A stretch of DNA of 64,000 nt from an uncultured Ezakiella sp. (GTDB taxonomy: Bacteria > Bacillota > Clostridia > Tissierellales > Peptoniphilaceae), in contig NZ_CALTVH010000001.1 of the NCBI RefSeq assembly GCF_943913045.1, positions 248,001-312,000 on the forward strand, written 5' to 3'. The translations under genes and the position numbers were made by a program. The notes under the pieces were generated by a model. It had not been told where the DNA came from. It saw only the letters and a list, made by a program, of their open reading frames with translations, and did not search any database. Below, in pieces: positions 34,582 to 43,138 of this stretch. The stretch's first letter is position 1. Each line of letters opens with the position of its first letter.

Positions 34582-35649
34582 ATGAGGATTGGAATTATTG
34601 CAGAGTTTAACCCCTTCCACAAGGGCCACTTGCATTTAATAAATACAATAAAAGATAAAAATACTAGCATTATCTCTATTATGAGCGGTGATTATGTTGT
34701 GCGTGGAGAATTTGCAATTACAAACAAATTTTCTCGTGCTTCAGCTGCCTACAAGAATGGCGTCGATACAGTTTTTGAATTAGCATCTGTATTTTCCTTA
34801 CAAAATGGTGAAATTTTTAGCCGAAACTCTATCCGCCACTTATTGGCTATCGGTATAGACGGACTTGCCTTTGGAGCCGAAAATCCAGACCTAAAATTTT
34901 TATATTATTTAGCTGATATTGTTTCTGCAATTGATGAAGACCTTGCTAGTAAAAAAATAGTCCTAAAGGATATCTCTTATAGCAATTATATAAGAGATTT
35001 AGTTCTCAAGGAAACAGGCAAAACTATTGGCAGTAATGATATGCTAGCCAGCGAATATATAAAAGAATTAAAGAGATTAAATGCTCCTATAAAAATAATT
35101 CCAATAAAGAGAATTGTGAGCCCCTATAATCACAAGGAGGAAAGCGACTACTCTGCCTCCTCCATTAGACAAAGGATGTACAAAAATGGAGACTGTCTTT
35201 CAAATGAATGCCTAATTGGCATATGTAAAACAATTGGCATGTCCAAATCTATTGACACTGAGGACTTAGATAAGTCTAATAGAAATCGTATCTATGATTC
35301 CATATTCTATGCTGAAACTTTCGATGATATAATTGAAAACTCAGCCCATAAAACTCTGAACAGATCAAGGATTAGACGAGCCATATTAAAAGCTATACTA
35401 GGAATATCTGCTGAAATAGAGGAAAAATATTATGATAGCATCTTGATCAAGCCATTGGCCATTTCCAAGTCAGCAGATATTCTAAATTCAATCAACAAAT
35501 CTTTTCTATACACCCAATACAAGGACCTTGATAGATTAAATTCACTAAGTAAAGACTTATATCTTTTAAATGAAAGTCACAGCGAGTTCTACCACTCACT
35601 ATCAGACCACAAAAAATTACTAGATAGAACCCAGTCTCCCTTTATCTAG
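34582..35649 (+). CDS. tmcAL: tRNA(Met) cytidine acetate ligase TmcAL (YlbM)
   Basis: This 355-aa nucleotidyltransferase-fold enzyme uses acetate and ATP to acetylate C34 of elongator tRNA-Met. It opens with IIAEFNPFHKGHLHLI, with the HxGH ATP motif at H13-H16, then SGDYVVRGEFAITNKF and a YSASSIRQR segment near 190-198. It is somewhat shorter than the B. subtilis enzyme (about 415 aa). Its 3' end overlaps the convergent pseudouridine synthase gene by 30 nt. Confidence 0.9.
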   Translation: MRIGIIAEFNPFHKGHLHLINTIKDKNTSIISIMSGDYVVRGEFAITNKFSRASAAYKNGVDTVFELASVFSLQNGEIFSRNSIRHLLAIGIDGLAFGAENPDLKFLYYLADIVSAIDEDLASKKIVLKDISYSNYIRDLVLKETGKTIGSNDMLASEYIKELKRLNAPIKIIPIKRIVSPYNHKEESDYSASSIRQRMYKNGDCLSNECLIGICKTIGMSKSIDTEDLDKSNRNRIYDSIFYAETFDDIIENSAHKTLNRSRIRRAILKAILGISAEIEEKYYDSILIKPLAISKSADILNSINKSFLYTQYKDLDRLNSLSKDLYLLNESHSEFYHSLSDHKKLLDRTQSPFI

Positions 35650-36525
35650 ACCAGTTTTAGCCAGAACTGTTTTAAAATCTTCTGGTGGATCAATATAAAT
35701 ATCCATCCTTTTTCCAGTAATGGGATGATCAAATCCCAAATGATAAGCATGAAGCATTTGCCTTTGTGCTATTATTTTTTCTTTTTTTAAGCCGTATAGT
35801 TTATCTCCAACAATTGGTAGATTGTGATGGCTCAAATGCACACGAATTTGATGGGTCCTTCCTGTCGCAATTTTAACTTTTAAAAACGAATAGTCTTCAT
35901 TTTTATCAATTGTTTTTACATATGAAACAGCACTCCTACCTCCTTCTACAACTGCCATTTTGGTTGGGTTGTTGCCTCTGGCAATTGGATCTTCAATAGT
36001 AAGCTCTTCAAACTTTGCACATCCATTCACAATTGCGAGATATTCTTTTGTTATAGACCTAGATCTAAATGCATCCTGGAGTTTTTGATGAGTGATATTG
36101 TTCTTTGCAATAATTAAAGCTCCAGATGTATCTGCGTCTAACCTATGGACAATTCCTGGCCTATCATCACCGTTTAAATCGCTTAAGTTACATCCATAAT
36201 ATAAAAGCCAGTTGACAACGCTGTCCCCCTTATAAGATTTTGCCCCGTGACTTGCTATAAAAGCTGGTTTGTCTATGACAAGTATATTCTCATCCTCATA
36301 AAGGACTTTGATATCTAAGTTTTTTGGTTTATTGTAATCTATATCGGGTTTAATGGTAATAACATCACCCTTAGCAAGCTTATAGCTAGCCTTGGTTTTT
36401 TTATCATTTATTAAAACCCGCTGATCTTTTATAGCATTTGAAAACTCAGACCTTGTCTCAAAGCCAAAAGATTTAAAAAAAATGTCAAGCCTATCATCGC
36501 TTGACATAAAAATAGTCATTTTCAT
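35620..36525 (-). CDS. RluD-family 23S rRNA pseudouridine synthase
   Basis: About 301 aa. It has an S4-like N-terminal domain (about 8-70) and a catalytic domain with GIVHRLDADTSGALIIAKN (catalytic Asp in RLDADTSG) and ATGRTHQIRVHL. This matches RluD/YlyB-type enzymes that isomerise uridines in large-subunit rRNA; the exact target is not deducible. I start it at ATG 36525, overlapping the lspA stop (ATGA) with AGGGG 7 nt upstream, rather than at 36585 inside lspA. The lspA-rluD pairing is common in Firmicutes. Confidence 0.9.
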   Translation of the reverse strand: MKMTIFMSSDDRLDIFFKSFGFETRSEFSNAIKDQRVLINDKKTKASYKLAKGDVITIKPDIDYNKPKNLDIKVLYEDENILVIDKPAFIASHGAKSYKGDSVVNWLLYYGCNLSDLNGDDRPGIVHRLDADTSGALIIAKNNITHQKLQDAFRSRSITKEYLAIVNGCAKFEELTIEDPIARGNNPTKMAVVEGGRSAVSYVKTIDKNEDYSFLKVKIATGRTHQIRVHLSHHNLPIVGDKLYGLKKEKIIAQRQMLHAYHLGFDHPITGKRMDIYIDPPEDFKTVLAKTGLDKGRLGSI

Positions 36526-36971
36526 TTCTTGTCCCCTAAAATAACAATTATTATAAATAATACGGCCGCAACAGATATATAGCAATCTGCAAGATTAAAT
36601 ACTGGAAAGTCGTAAACGTTAAAAAGCCTAACAGAAATAAAATCGATTACATATGCATTCATAAGCCTATCTATAAAATTTCCAACTGCCCCACTAAGAA
36701 AAAGAGTGAGGGCAATTTTTTCCAAAGTGTTAAACTCAAACCTATGATTTATCACATAAGCTGAAAAAACTACCAAAACTGCCGCCGTTAAAATTATAAA
36801 AAATGTCTGCTTGCCTGCAAGCATGCCAAATGCAGCACCTGAGTTCTCTACATAAGTTAGTTTAAGCCAATTAAAAATGTCTATTGAATTTTCCATCAAA
36901 TTATTTGCAGCCAAATATTTTGTGTATTGATCAGCTGCTATTAAAATTAAAGTTATAAAAACATAAATCAA
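36522..36971 (-). CDS. lspA: Lipoprotein signal peptidase (signal peptidase II)
   Basis: This 149-aa protein has four membrane segments and removes signal peptides from diacylglyceryl-prolipoproteins. The catalytic Asp pair is D110 (NAYVIDFI) and D129 (FNLADCYI); VENSGAAFGM and GNFIDRL are family motifs. Lipoprotein substrates in this window include the two PotD proteins. It overlaps the ylmH stop by 4 nt and the RluD-type gene by 4 nt. Confidence 0.95.
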   Translation of the reverse strand: MIYVFITLILIAADQYTKYLAANNLMENSIDIFNWLKLTYVENSGAAFGMLAGKQTFFIILTAAVLVVFSAYVINHRFEFNTLEKIALTLFLSGAVGNFIDRLMNAYVIDFISVRLFNVYDFPVFNLADCYISVAAVLFIIIVILGDKK

Positions 36972-37732
36972 ATCAATTTCTCCACTTTTAATCTTAAATT
37001 ACCCTTCTGTGTAGTCCCAATAACCTCTTTAATTCTCACTCTGCCAAAGGATCTCAGAGATATCAGCGAGTTCTCTTTGACTTCAAAGGACGGCTTGTCA
37101 ACAATTCTATAGTTTAGTTTTAACAAAGAATTTTCTATCTTGACTTGTGCCTGACTCCTTGAAATATTATAAATTTTACTGACGACTGCATCCAACCTCA
37201 AAGAAGGTACAATAACAGTATCTTCTTTGTAATCTTCCGCTGTAATTGATGGAACGCTATCAACTATATATGGGATAATACTGTGTCGGCGAACATCTCG
37301 AAACTCAGCTAGCAAGAATGATTCAACCGACTTGTTTACAACAATATAAACCCTATCTCCAACAACTATATCACCCAAAGTTCTTCTATCGATTCCAAGT
37401 GAAAGAAGTTTTCCTAAAACATCACTGTGTTTTATATCGTCATAAGGATTGTCAAAACAAATAATACTTATAAAATCCTTGGCTTCCAAATCCATATACC
37501 ATGGACAAAATACCAAGTATTTATTTTCAGCATTATCCATTCCACTAAAAAATATTGCTTTAAGGTCATCATGTTTTTGAGCTATCGATTTAGATATTTC
37601 TTGCCAAAAAGGATCAAGAAAATCTACAGGCTCAGCCCTAAAATTATTTAAAGCAATTAGTGCTTTCTCCTCAATTCTGGAGTATTTTATTTTTTCATCG
37701 TCATTATATAAAAACGATAATTCATCTACCAA
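36968..37732 (-). CDS. ylmH: S4-domain RNA-binding protein YlmH
   Basis: This 254-aa protein has a C-terminal S4 domain (about 178-240: LRLDAVVSKIYNISRSQAQVKI) and an N-terminal YlmH-type domain. The gene sits between sepF and lspA, its standard place in Gram-positive division clusters. Firmicute YlmH proteins are reported to bind the 50S subunit and help clear stalled nascent chains. It overlaps the sepF stop by 7 nt. Confidence 0.88.
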   Translation of the reverse strand: MVDELSFLYNDDEKIKYSRIEEKALIALNNFRAEPVDFLDPFWQEISKSIAQKHDDLKAIFFSGMDNAENKYLVFCPWYMDLEAKDFISIICFDNPYDDIKHSDVLGKLLSLGIDRRTLGDIVVGDRVYIVVNKSVESFLLAEFRDVRRHSIIPYIVDSVPSITAEDYKEDTVIVPSLRLDAVVSKIYNISRSQAQVKIENSLLKLNYRIVDKPSFEVKENSLISLRSFGRVRIKEVIGTTQKGNLRLKVEKLI

Positions 37733-38178
37733 GTATAAAGACCGCTTTCTATCAGCTCTTCTTTAATACCCTCTATGCCTACTCCTTTTGGAGCTAGGAT
37801 AAAGATATCTCTTGTGACCTTTTGAATTTTGCCCTCTATAGCATAAATTCCACCATTAATAAAGTCAAATACTTGTCTTTTAATCTCTGGTTCAAGGTTT
37901 TCAAAATTTACAACTACAGCATCATTATTGATTAGTTTATCAATAATCTTTGGTGCATCTTCGTATTTTAGAGGGTCTTGAACTTGAATTTTAAAAGTTG
38001 TACCCCTTTGTGCTAAAGGTGCTGGACGGCTGCTCTCACTAACAGTAACCTTTGGTGAGTACTTAGGTTTTGCTGGTTCAGGTGTATATTCAACCTCATC
38101 TTCAAATTCTTCTTCATACAAGTCTTGCTCTTCATCTGGAGCAACTAAAAAATTTTTCATCTTATCTAAGAATGACAT
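37726..38178 (-). CDS. sepF: Cell division protein SepF
   Basis: This 150-aa FtsZ partner forms rings and anchors the Z-ring at the membrane. The N-terminal amphipathic helix MSFLDKMKNFLVAP (1-14) is the membrane anchor. An acidic linker (18-50) leads to the folded domain (about 60-145, VVNFENLEPEIKRQVFDFINGGIYA). It lies 15 nt downstream of the YggS gene. Confidence 0.93.
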   Translation of the reverse strand: MSFLDKMKNFLVAPDEEQDLYEEEFEDEVEYTPEPAKPKYSPKVTVSESSRPAPLAQRGTTFKIQVQDPLKYEDAPKIIDKLINNDAVVVNFENLEPEIKRQVFDFINGGIYAIEGKIQKVTRDIFILAPKGVGIEGIKEELIESGLYTW

Positions 38179-38192
38179 AACTTCCTCCTCTA

Positions 38193-38873
38193 TTACCTGT
38201 GTCCAAAAATTGCACTCCCAACACGAACCATATTTGCCCCTTGCTCAATAGCAAGTTCAAAATCAGAACTCATGCCCATGGAAAGTATTTGAGGACATAC
38301 ATTATCTATATTATAACATTTTAATCCTTCAAATGCTAGCCTCATATCAGAAAATACTTTAATTAATTCATTTTCATCTGCATCTAAAGGTGCTACACAC
38401 ATTAATCCAAGAACGCGGACGTTTTTACATTTAGAAACTTCTTTGCAAAAGTTTTCTAAATCATCAAAATGTACGCCAGCCCTATTTTTATCATCAGTCA
38501 AATTAATCTGAATCAAACAATCTTGTATTTTATCTATTTTTTCTGCTTCTGCTTGTATCTTTTTTAATAAGCTCATCCTATCTAGCGATTGAATAAGATT
38601 TACCCGATCAATAATATACTTGACTTTGTTTGACTGCAATTGCCCTATCATGTGTATATTTACATTTTCAGGAATATATTCAATCTTTGTCATCAACTCT
38701 TGAACGCGGTTTTCCCCAATGTTTAAGACACCAGCATCAATGGCTTCATCAATCATATCCATGCCATGAGTTTTTGTCACAGCTACTAAGCTTATATCCT
38801 CAAAGGTCCTTCCAGATTTTTCAGCAGCAATTTTAATTTTTTCATTTACTAAATTCAAATTTTCTTTAATCAT
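38193..38873 (-). CDS. PLP homeostasis protein (YggS/YlmE family)
   Basis: About 226 aa, with a single-domain alanine-racemase-like barrel. The PLP-binding Lys is in LVAVTKTHG (about residue 34), with GENRVQEL, HMIGQLQSNK and LSMGMSSDFELAI further on. The family is not enzymatic and buffers PLP and amino-acid pools. The start is ATG 38873, 5 nt after GAGGT; an upstream TTG at 38885 is less likely. Genomic pairing with sepF is standard in Firmicutes. Confidence 0.92.
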   Translation of the reverse strand: MIKENLNLVNEKIKIAAEKSGRTFEDISLVAVTKTHGMDMIDEAIDAGVLNIGENRVQELMTKIEYIPENVNIHMIGQLQSNKVKYIIDRVNLIQSLDRMSLLKKIQAEAEKIDKIQDCLIQINLTDDKNRAGVHFDDLENFCKEVSKCKNVRVLGLMCVAPLDADENELIKVFSDMRLAFEGLKCYNIDNVCPQILSMGMSSDFELAIEQGANMVRVGSAIFGHR

Positions 38874-38881
38874 TATCAACC

Positions 38882-40045
38882 TCAATAAATAGTATCAATT
38901 CTACTTAAATTCGGATTTAAAATTATTTCCTCGTAAAAAACTATAGTTCTATCGGTTTCGTCTCCACTAGCAATCTCTGCATTTGCATTTCCTCTAGAAA
39001 TAAAAGTAAAATCCTGTTGGGTCTTATAAATTTCAACCGGCCTAAATCTAATTATACCGTTTACATCTTTTACAACGACACCTTGCTTTCCATTGTACTC
39101 AACTATTGCCTGAGTAGGAATTCTAAAAGCAGGTACAGAGTTAAATACAACAGAAAGTTTTCCTCTTCTAATGCTGTATATATCCTCTATATGATTATCA
39201 ACCAAAAATCCAACTAAGCCCTCTACATCATAATTTGGCGGGATTATGACCCTTGCACTTAAAAAACTATTGTGGTCATCAATAGATATATTTATACGCT
39301 TACCATTAAGATCTCTTAATTCTTGATTGTCAGGAAAATGCACAGCAAATAAAACCCTAAAATTATCAACTATTTTAAATTCTTTTTGATTTATATCCAA
39401 GTTTGGCCTGCTTATAACATCTTCGAATTCTTCGTATTTGACATTTTCAAAATCATCTATACTAAGATACTCATAACCATCCATATCGTAGCTAATAATT
39501 CCTGCAGGATTCCAGACTTCTGCTGAGCTTAGAGAATTTAGTCTTATTCTTAAATTTTCAATTTCCTCATCAATCTTGCTGGCATTTGTCAAATTGCCAT
39601 CGCTCAAAACCTTATATCCAAAACTATTAACTAATTTTTTTAAGCTATTATAATCCTCTCCAATAATAGCCTGCCTTAAATTTTTATCAATATCTGTGAT
39701 TTCACTTGTAAACATAGCCTTGGTATCTTCTAGTTCAGATATTTTTTTGCTAATTTCATAGTACTCTTCGTTTTCAGCCACACCCGCTTTTATGATGCCT
39801 CGTCTTAACCTTGTTCCCTCTTCATAATTTGCAGAACCAGTAATTTTTGACGAAGAAAAAACTGTCTCATCTTTTATTGCCAAAAAATCTCCACTAATCG
39901 AATCATAATATGTGGTTTCTACAGGCAAATAGAAAGTAGATGAGTTTGCCTTTAGCATGGGCTGGACTGAATAGAATAATATTCCTGTATAAATTACAAG
40001 AAGCATTATTACAAAGAAGGGAGAATACTTTCTTTCTTTTTTCAA
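38882..40045 (-). CDS. HlyD-like membrane protein of the sepF cluster
   Basis: This 387-aa protein has one N-terminal membrane segment (about 10-27, FFVIMLLVIYTGILFY) and an extracytoplasmic region. A lipoyl/barrel-like start, a coiled coil (about 95-170, ISELEDTKAMFTSEI) and a C-terminal beta-barrel-type region follow, with RIPTQAIVEYNGKQGVVV, the 'membrane fusion protein' type end. No ABC or RND partner is adjacent, so it is probably not an export adaptor; homologues beside yggS-sepF occur in Clostridia with unknown role. The start is TTG at 40045, overlapping the gpsA stop as TTGA. Confidence 0.75.
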   Translation of the reverse strand: MKKERKYSPFFVIMLLVIYTGILFYSVQPMLKANSSTFYLPVETTYYDSISGDFLAIKDETVFSSSKITGSANYEEGTRLRRGIIKAGVAENEEYYEISKKISELEDTKAMFTSEITDIDKNLRQAIIGEDYNSLKKLVNSFGYKVLSDGNLTNASKIDEEIENLRIRLNSLSSAEVWNPAGIISYDMDGYEYLSIDDFENVKYEEFEDVISRPNLDINQKEFKIVDNFRVLFAVHFPDNQELRDLNGKRINISIDDHNSFLSARVIIPPNYDVEGLVGFLVDNHIEDIYSIRRGKLSVVFNSVPAFRIPTQAIVEYNGKQGVVVKDVNGIIRFRPVEIYKTQQDFTFISRGNANAEIASGDETDRTIVFYEEIILNPNLSRIDTIY

Positions 40046-41049
40046 ATTTCCATCATCTCCATAAATTCATGTTTTCTAGGCCTATTCATCAGCTCGTGTA
40101 TAGCTATATCAATTCCCTTACCTTCGTATAAAACTTCATATATAACCTTGCAAATTGGCATATTCACACCCATCTTTTCACTTAAAAGATGAACAGCCTT
40201 AGCAGTGTTTACACCCTCTACTGTTTCACCAATTTCTTCTTGCAATTTATTTATAGGCACGCCCTTGCCAATTAATAAACCTGCCCTAAAGTTTCTAGAA
40301 TGAATTGAGTTGGCAGTTACAATTAAATCTCCCATACCAGCTAGACCCATAAAGGTAAGTGGATTGCAGCCCAGGCTCTTTCCTAGCTTTGACATTTCAA
40401 ACAAACCTCTGGTAATCAAAGCAGCTTTGGCATTATCGCCTTGGTCAAGGCCAGTTAGTACACCAGCTCCAATGGCGATAACGTTTTTAATAGCGCCTGC
40501 TACTTCCACGCCCAAGACGTCCTTGTGGATATAGACCCTAAAGTATTCAGTCATAAAAGCGTCTTGAACGAACTTAGCAACCTCTTCATCTGTTGATGCA
40601 CAGGCAACTGTTGTCATCATTCTTTTAGAAACTTCTTCAGCATGACTTGGTCCAGATAAAACTGCATAAGAAATATCTCCAAGTATATCCTCTACGATTT
40701 CAGAAGCCGTTTGAAGTCTTTCAAAGTGAATACCCTTGCTGGCATCAACTATTACTTCATCGCCCTTCAAATATGGCTTTATTTCTTCCAAAATCTCAAC
40801 AATTTGTTGCAAAGGAGTTGCTAGGACAATAATCTTGCTTCCATCAATAGCTTCTGAAATAGAATTTGTAAGCTTTATTTCCTTTGGAAAAACAAAGTCC
40901 TTTAAATATTTATTGCTCTTGCCATTTTCTTTTATATAATCAATTTGTTTCTTATCGCGAAAATATATGCTTACATCGTGGTTATTATCATTTAGCACAT
41001 TGGCTAAACTAACTCCCCAACTTCCGCCGCCTATTACGCAAACTTTCAT
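40042..41049 (-). CDS. gpsA: Glycerol-3-phosphate dehydrogenase [NAD(P)+]
   Basis: This 335-aa enzyme makes sn-glycerol-3-phosphate for phospholipids. It has the Rossmann loop GGGSWGVSLA (7-16), the catalytic Lys in VAGAIKNVIAIGAG, and LAGMGDLIVT with the NSRNFRAG-like substrate loop (here HSRNFRAG). It follows plsY in the same transcript (ATGA overlap), so the first two steps of lysophosphatidate synthesis are encoded together. Confidence 0.95.
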   Translation of the reverse strand: MKVCVIGGGSWGVSLANVLNDNNHDVSIYFRDKKQIDYIKENGKSNKYLKDFVFPKEIKLTNSISEAIDGSKIIVLATPLQQIVEILEEIKPYLKGDEVIVDASKGIHFERLQTASEIVEDILGDISYAVLSGPSHAEEVSKRMMTTVACASTDEEVAKFVQDAFMTEYFRVYIHKDVLGVEVAGAIKNVIAIGAGVLTGLDQGDNAKAALITRGLFEMSKLGKSLGCNPLTFMGLAGMGDLIVTANSIHSRNFRAGLLIGKGVPINKLQEEIGETVEGVNTAKAVHLLSEKMGVNMPICKVIYEVLYEGKGIDIAIHELMNRPRKHEFMEMMEI

Positions 41050-41639
41050 AATTTCTTCCCCTTACGAATAGAATTTTCTTTACCATTTATTAGTCTAATA
41101 ATATTGTCCTTGTGACAAATTATAACCATTAGTACAGAAAGGCCAGCAACTAATAGTTCCAGTCCTTTAAGCTTAAGAGCAAACATGGCTACATAAAAGA
41201 ATAAATATGCCATAAGAGCCATGCTACCAACCGATGCATAACCTGTACCAATAGCAAAGCTAGCAAAAACAACAAAGCCCATCAAAATAGAAGATGGACT
41301 CATAGCAGAGAATCCTCCAGCTGTTGTAGCAACGCCCTTACCACCCTTAAATTTAAAAAACACAGGAAAAATATGGCCTAGAGCAGCAAAAAATACTGCC
41401 AAAGCTGGAATCCCTATGTTCCAATGGCTGGATAAAAATGCAGCCAAAAAACCCTTACCATAGTCTAAAAGAAATGCAAAAAAGCCTATTGGTCTACCAT
41501 AATTTCTCATAACATTTGTAGCACCAGCATTCTTACTTCCTTTTTCCCTAACATCTTCATTTTTAAAGATTTTTACAAGGACATAAGAGAAACTAATCGA
41601 GCCTAGCAAATAACATAGTAAATAAAATAAATATTGCAT
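41046..41639 (-). CDS. plsY: Acyl-phosphate:glycerol-3-phosphate acyltransferase PlsY
   Basis: This 197-aa integral membrane acyltransferase transfers acyl groups from acyl-phosphate to glycerol-3-phosphate. The three PlsY motifs are visible: GSKNAGATNVMRNYG (34-48), KFKGGKGVATTAG (about 96-108), and a C-terminal HKDNIIRLINGKE. About five membrane segments. The start overlaps the der stop (TAATG). Confidence 0.95.
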   Translation of the reverse strand: MQYLFYLLCYLLGSISFSYVLVKIFKNEDVREKGSKNAGATNVMRNYGRPIGFFAFLLDYGKGFLAAFLSSHWNIGIPALAVFFAALGHIFPVFFKFKGGKGVATTAGGFSAMSPSSILMGFVVFASFAIGTGYASVGSMALMAYLFFYVAMFALKLKGLELLVAGLSVLMVIICHKDNIIRLINGKENSIRKGKKL

Positions 41640-42955
41640 TATTCGCCCCTATTTTTATATACAAACACAAGAGGTACACCTTCAAAATCAAATGAGTTTC
41701 TAATAGTGTTCTCTAAATACCTGGTATATGAAAAGTGAGTAAGCTTTGTATCATTTACATAAAAACAAAAAACTGGCGGACCAACTGAAACTTGGGCAGC
41801 ATAAAATATTTTTAATCTCCTCCCCTTATCTTGTGGTGGATTATTTAATAGGACCGCCTCACTGATAATTTCATTTAAAACACCAGTTGGCACCCTCTTG
41901 TTATAATTTTCGTGAACTTTAATAATAGTATCTATCAAAACATCCACCCTCTGTCCAGTAAGAGCTGAGATGAATACAATCGGTGCAAATTGAACATAAG
42001 ATAAATTATTCTTAATATCTGTAACATACTGCCTTTGAGTCAAGGAATCCTTTTCAATCGAATCCCATTTATTAACAGCAATTACAACCGCCTTATTATT
42101 TTCATAAGCATAGCCCATAATCTTTGTATCCTGCTCAGTAACGCCTTCATTAGCATCAATTACAAGCACACAAACATCACACTCATCAACAGCTGATAGT
42201 GTTCTGATAACAGAAAATCTTTCAATTTTTTCAGTAATTTTTCCACGCTTTCTAAGGCCAGCAGTATCAACTAATCTAAATTCCCTATCCCTTAAAGTAA
42301 CATAAGTATCAATAGAATCCCTGGTTGTGCCCGGTATATTTGTAACGATTGCCCTCTTTTCACCAAGTATATAATTTAAAAGAGAACTCTTTCCAACATT
42401 AGGTTTACCAATAAAAGCTACTTTTATTTCATCCTCTCTATCCGGAGTGACAATTTCATCTGGAAAAAAGCTAACAACTTCATCTAATAAGTCACCGATT
42501 CCAGTACCGTGTTCTGCACTTATAGGGACCATTTTATCTATGCCAAATTCATAAAAGTCATATAAATTTTCTTCCGCATCCTTGGCGTCAATCTTATTAA
42601 CAGCTAAAACGATATTAGAATTAAACTTTCTAAGCATATTAAGAATTGACCTGTCAGTAGGTGTAATGCCTGACTTGCCATCAACAATAAAAATAACACA
42701 TGAGCTCGACTCAATAGCAACCTCAGCCTGCTCATAAATATCATTCATAAAATTATCTTCGCTTTTTGCATCAAGACCACCAGTGTCTACTAGCAAGAAA
42801 GGTTTGTTTAGCCACTCGGCCTTACGATAAAGTCTATCCCTAGTAACACCCGGCGTATCTTCTGTAATAGAAGATCTTGATTTTGTAATTCTATTAAAAA
42901 GTGTGGACTTGCCAACATTTGGTCTCCCCACTATTGTAACTATCTCTCTTCTCAT
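41639..42955 (-). CDS. der: Ribosome biogenesis GTPase Der (EngA)
   Basis: This 438-aa protein has two tandem GTPase domains needed for 50S assembly: G1 GRPNVGKST (9-17) with DTGG, and the second GKPNVGKSSLLN (about 181-192) with DTAGLRKRGK. A C-terminal KH-like domain carries RRLKIFYAAQV. It is first in a nine-gene unit (der-plsY-gpsA-HlyD-like-yggS-sepF-ylmH-lspA-rluD), all packed by overlaps or short gaps. Confidence 0.96.
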   Translation of the reverse strand: MRREIVTIVGRPNVGKSTLFNRITKSRSSITEDTPGVTRDRLYRKAEWLNKPFLLVDTGGLDAKSEDNFMNDIYEQAEVAIESSSCVIFIVDGKSGITPTDRSILNMLRKFNSNIVLAVNKIDAKDAEENLYDFYEFGIDKMVPISAEHGTGIGDLLDEVVSFFPDEIVTPDREDEIKVAFIGKPNVGKSSLLNYILGEKRAIVTNIPGTTRDSIDTYVTLRDREFRLVDTAGLRKRGKITEKIERFSVIRTLSAVDECDVCVLVIDANEGVTEQDTKIMGYAYENNKAVVIAVNKWDSIEKDSLTQRQYVTDIKNNLSYVQFAPIVFISALTGQRVDVLIDTIIKVHENYNKRVPTGVLNEIISEAVLLNNPPQDKGRRLKIFYAAQVSVGPPVFCFYVNDTKLTHFSYTRYLENTIRNSFDFEGVPLVFVYKNRGE

Positions 42956-42971
42956 AGGCCCTCCTAAGAGT

Positions 42972-42977
42972 ATTATA
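42972..42977 (-). promoter_or_regulatory. -10 box of the der operon
   Basis: TATAAT on the minus strand, 17 nt upstream of the der ATG, with AGGAGGG between. The -35 region is A+T-rich with no clear TTGACA match. Confidence 0.5.
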
Positions 42978-43054
42978 ACATATTATTTTAAATATTTCAT
43001 TCTATTTCTAATTCATTTACCTTTATAATAATTATTTAATATCTATTCCACAAA

Positions 43055-43084
43055 AAAAGATCCCGATTTGAATCGAGATCTTTT
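43055..43084 (-). terminator. Terminator after nifJ
   Basis: The arms AAAAGATC (43055-43062) and GATCTTTT (43077-43084) extend inward by CGAT/ATCG after one mismatch. A run of T follows on the minus strand. It lies about 55 nt beyond the nifJ stop and insulates the der promoter. Confidence 0.75.
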
Positions 43085-43138
43085 GATTGAACTTAGTCAG
43101 TGTGCGTAAACTTTTAAAGTTTTGACTTAAGTTATATA

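Noticed and set aside
43108..43122. AAACTTT/AAAGTTT palindrome after nifJ
   Set aside because: Short, A+T-only and without a T-run; the better terminator is at 43055-43084.
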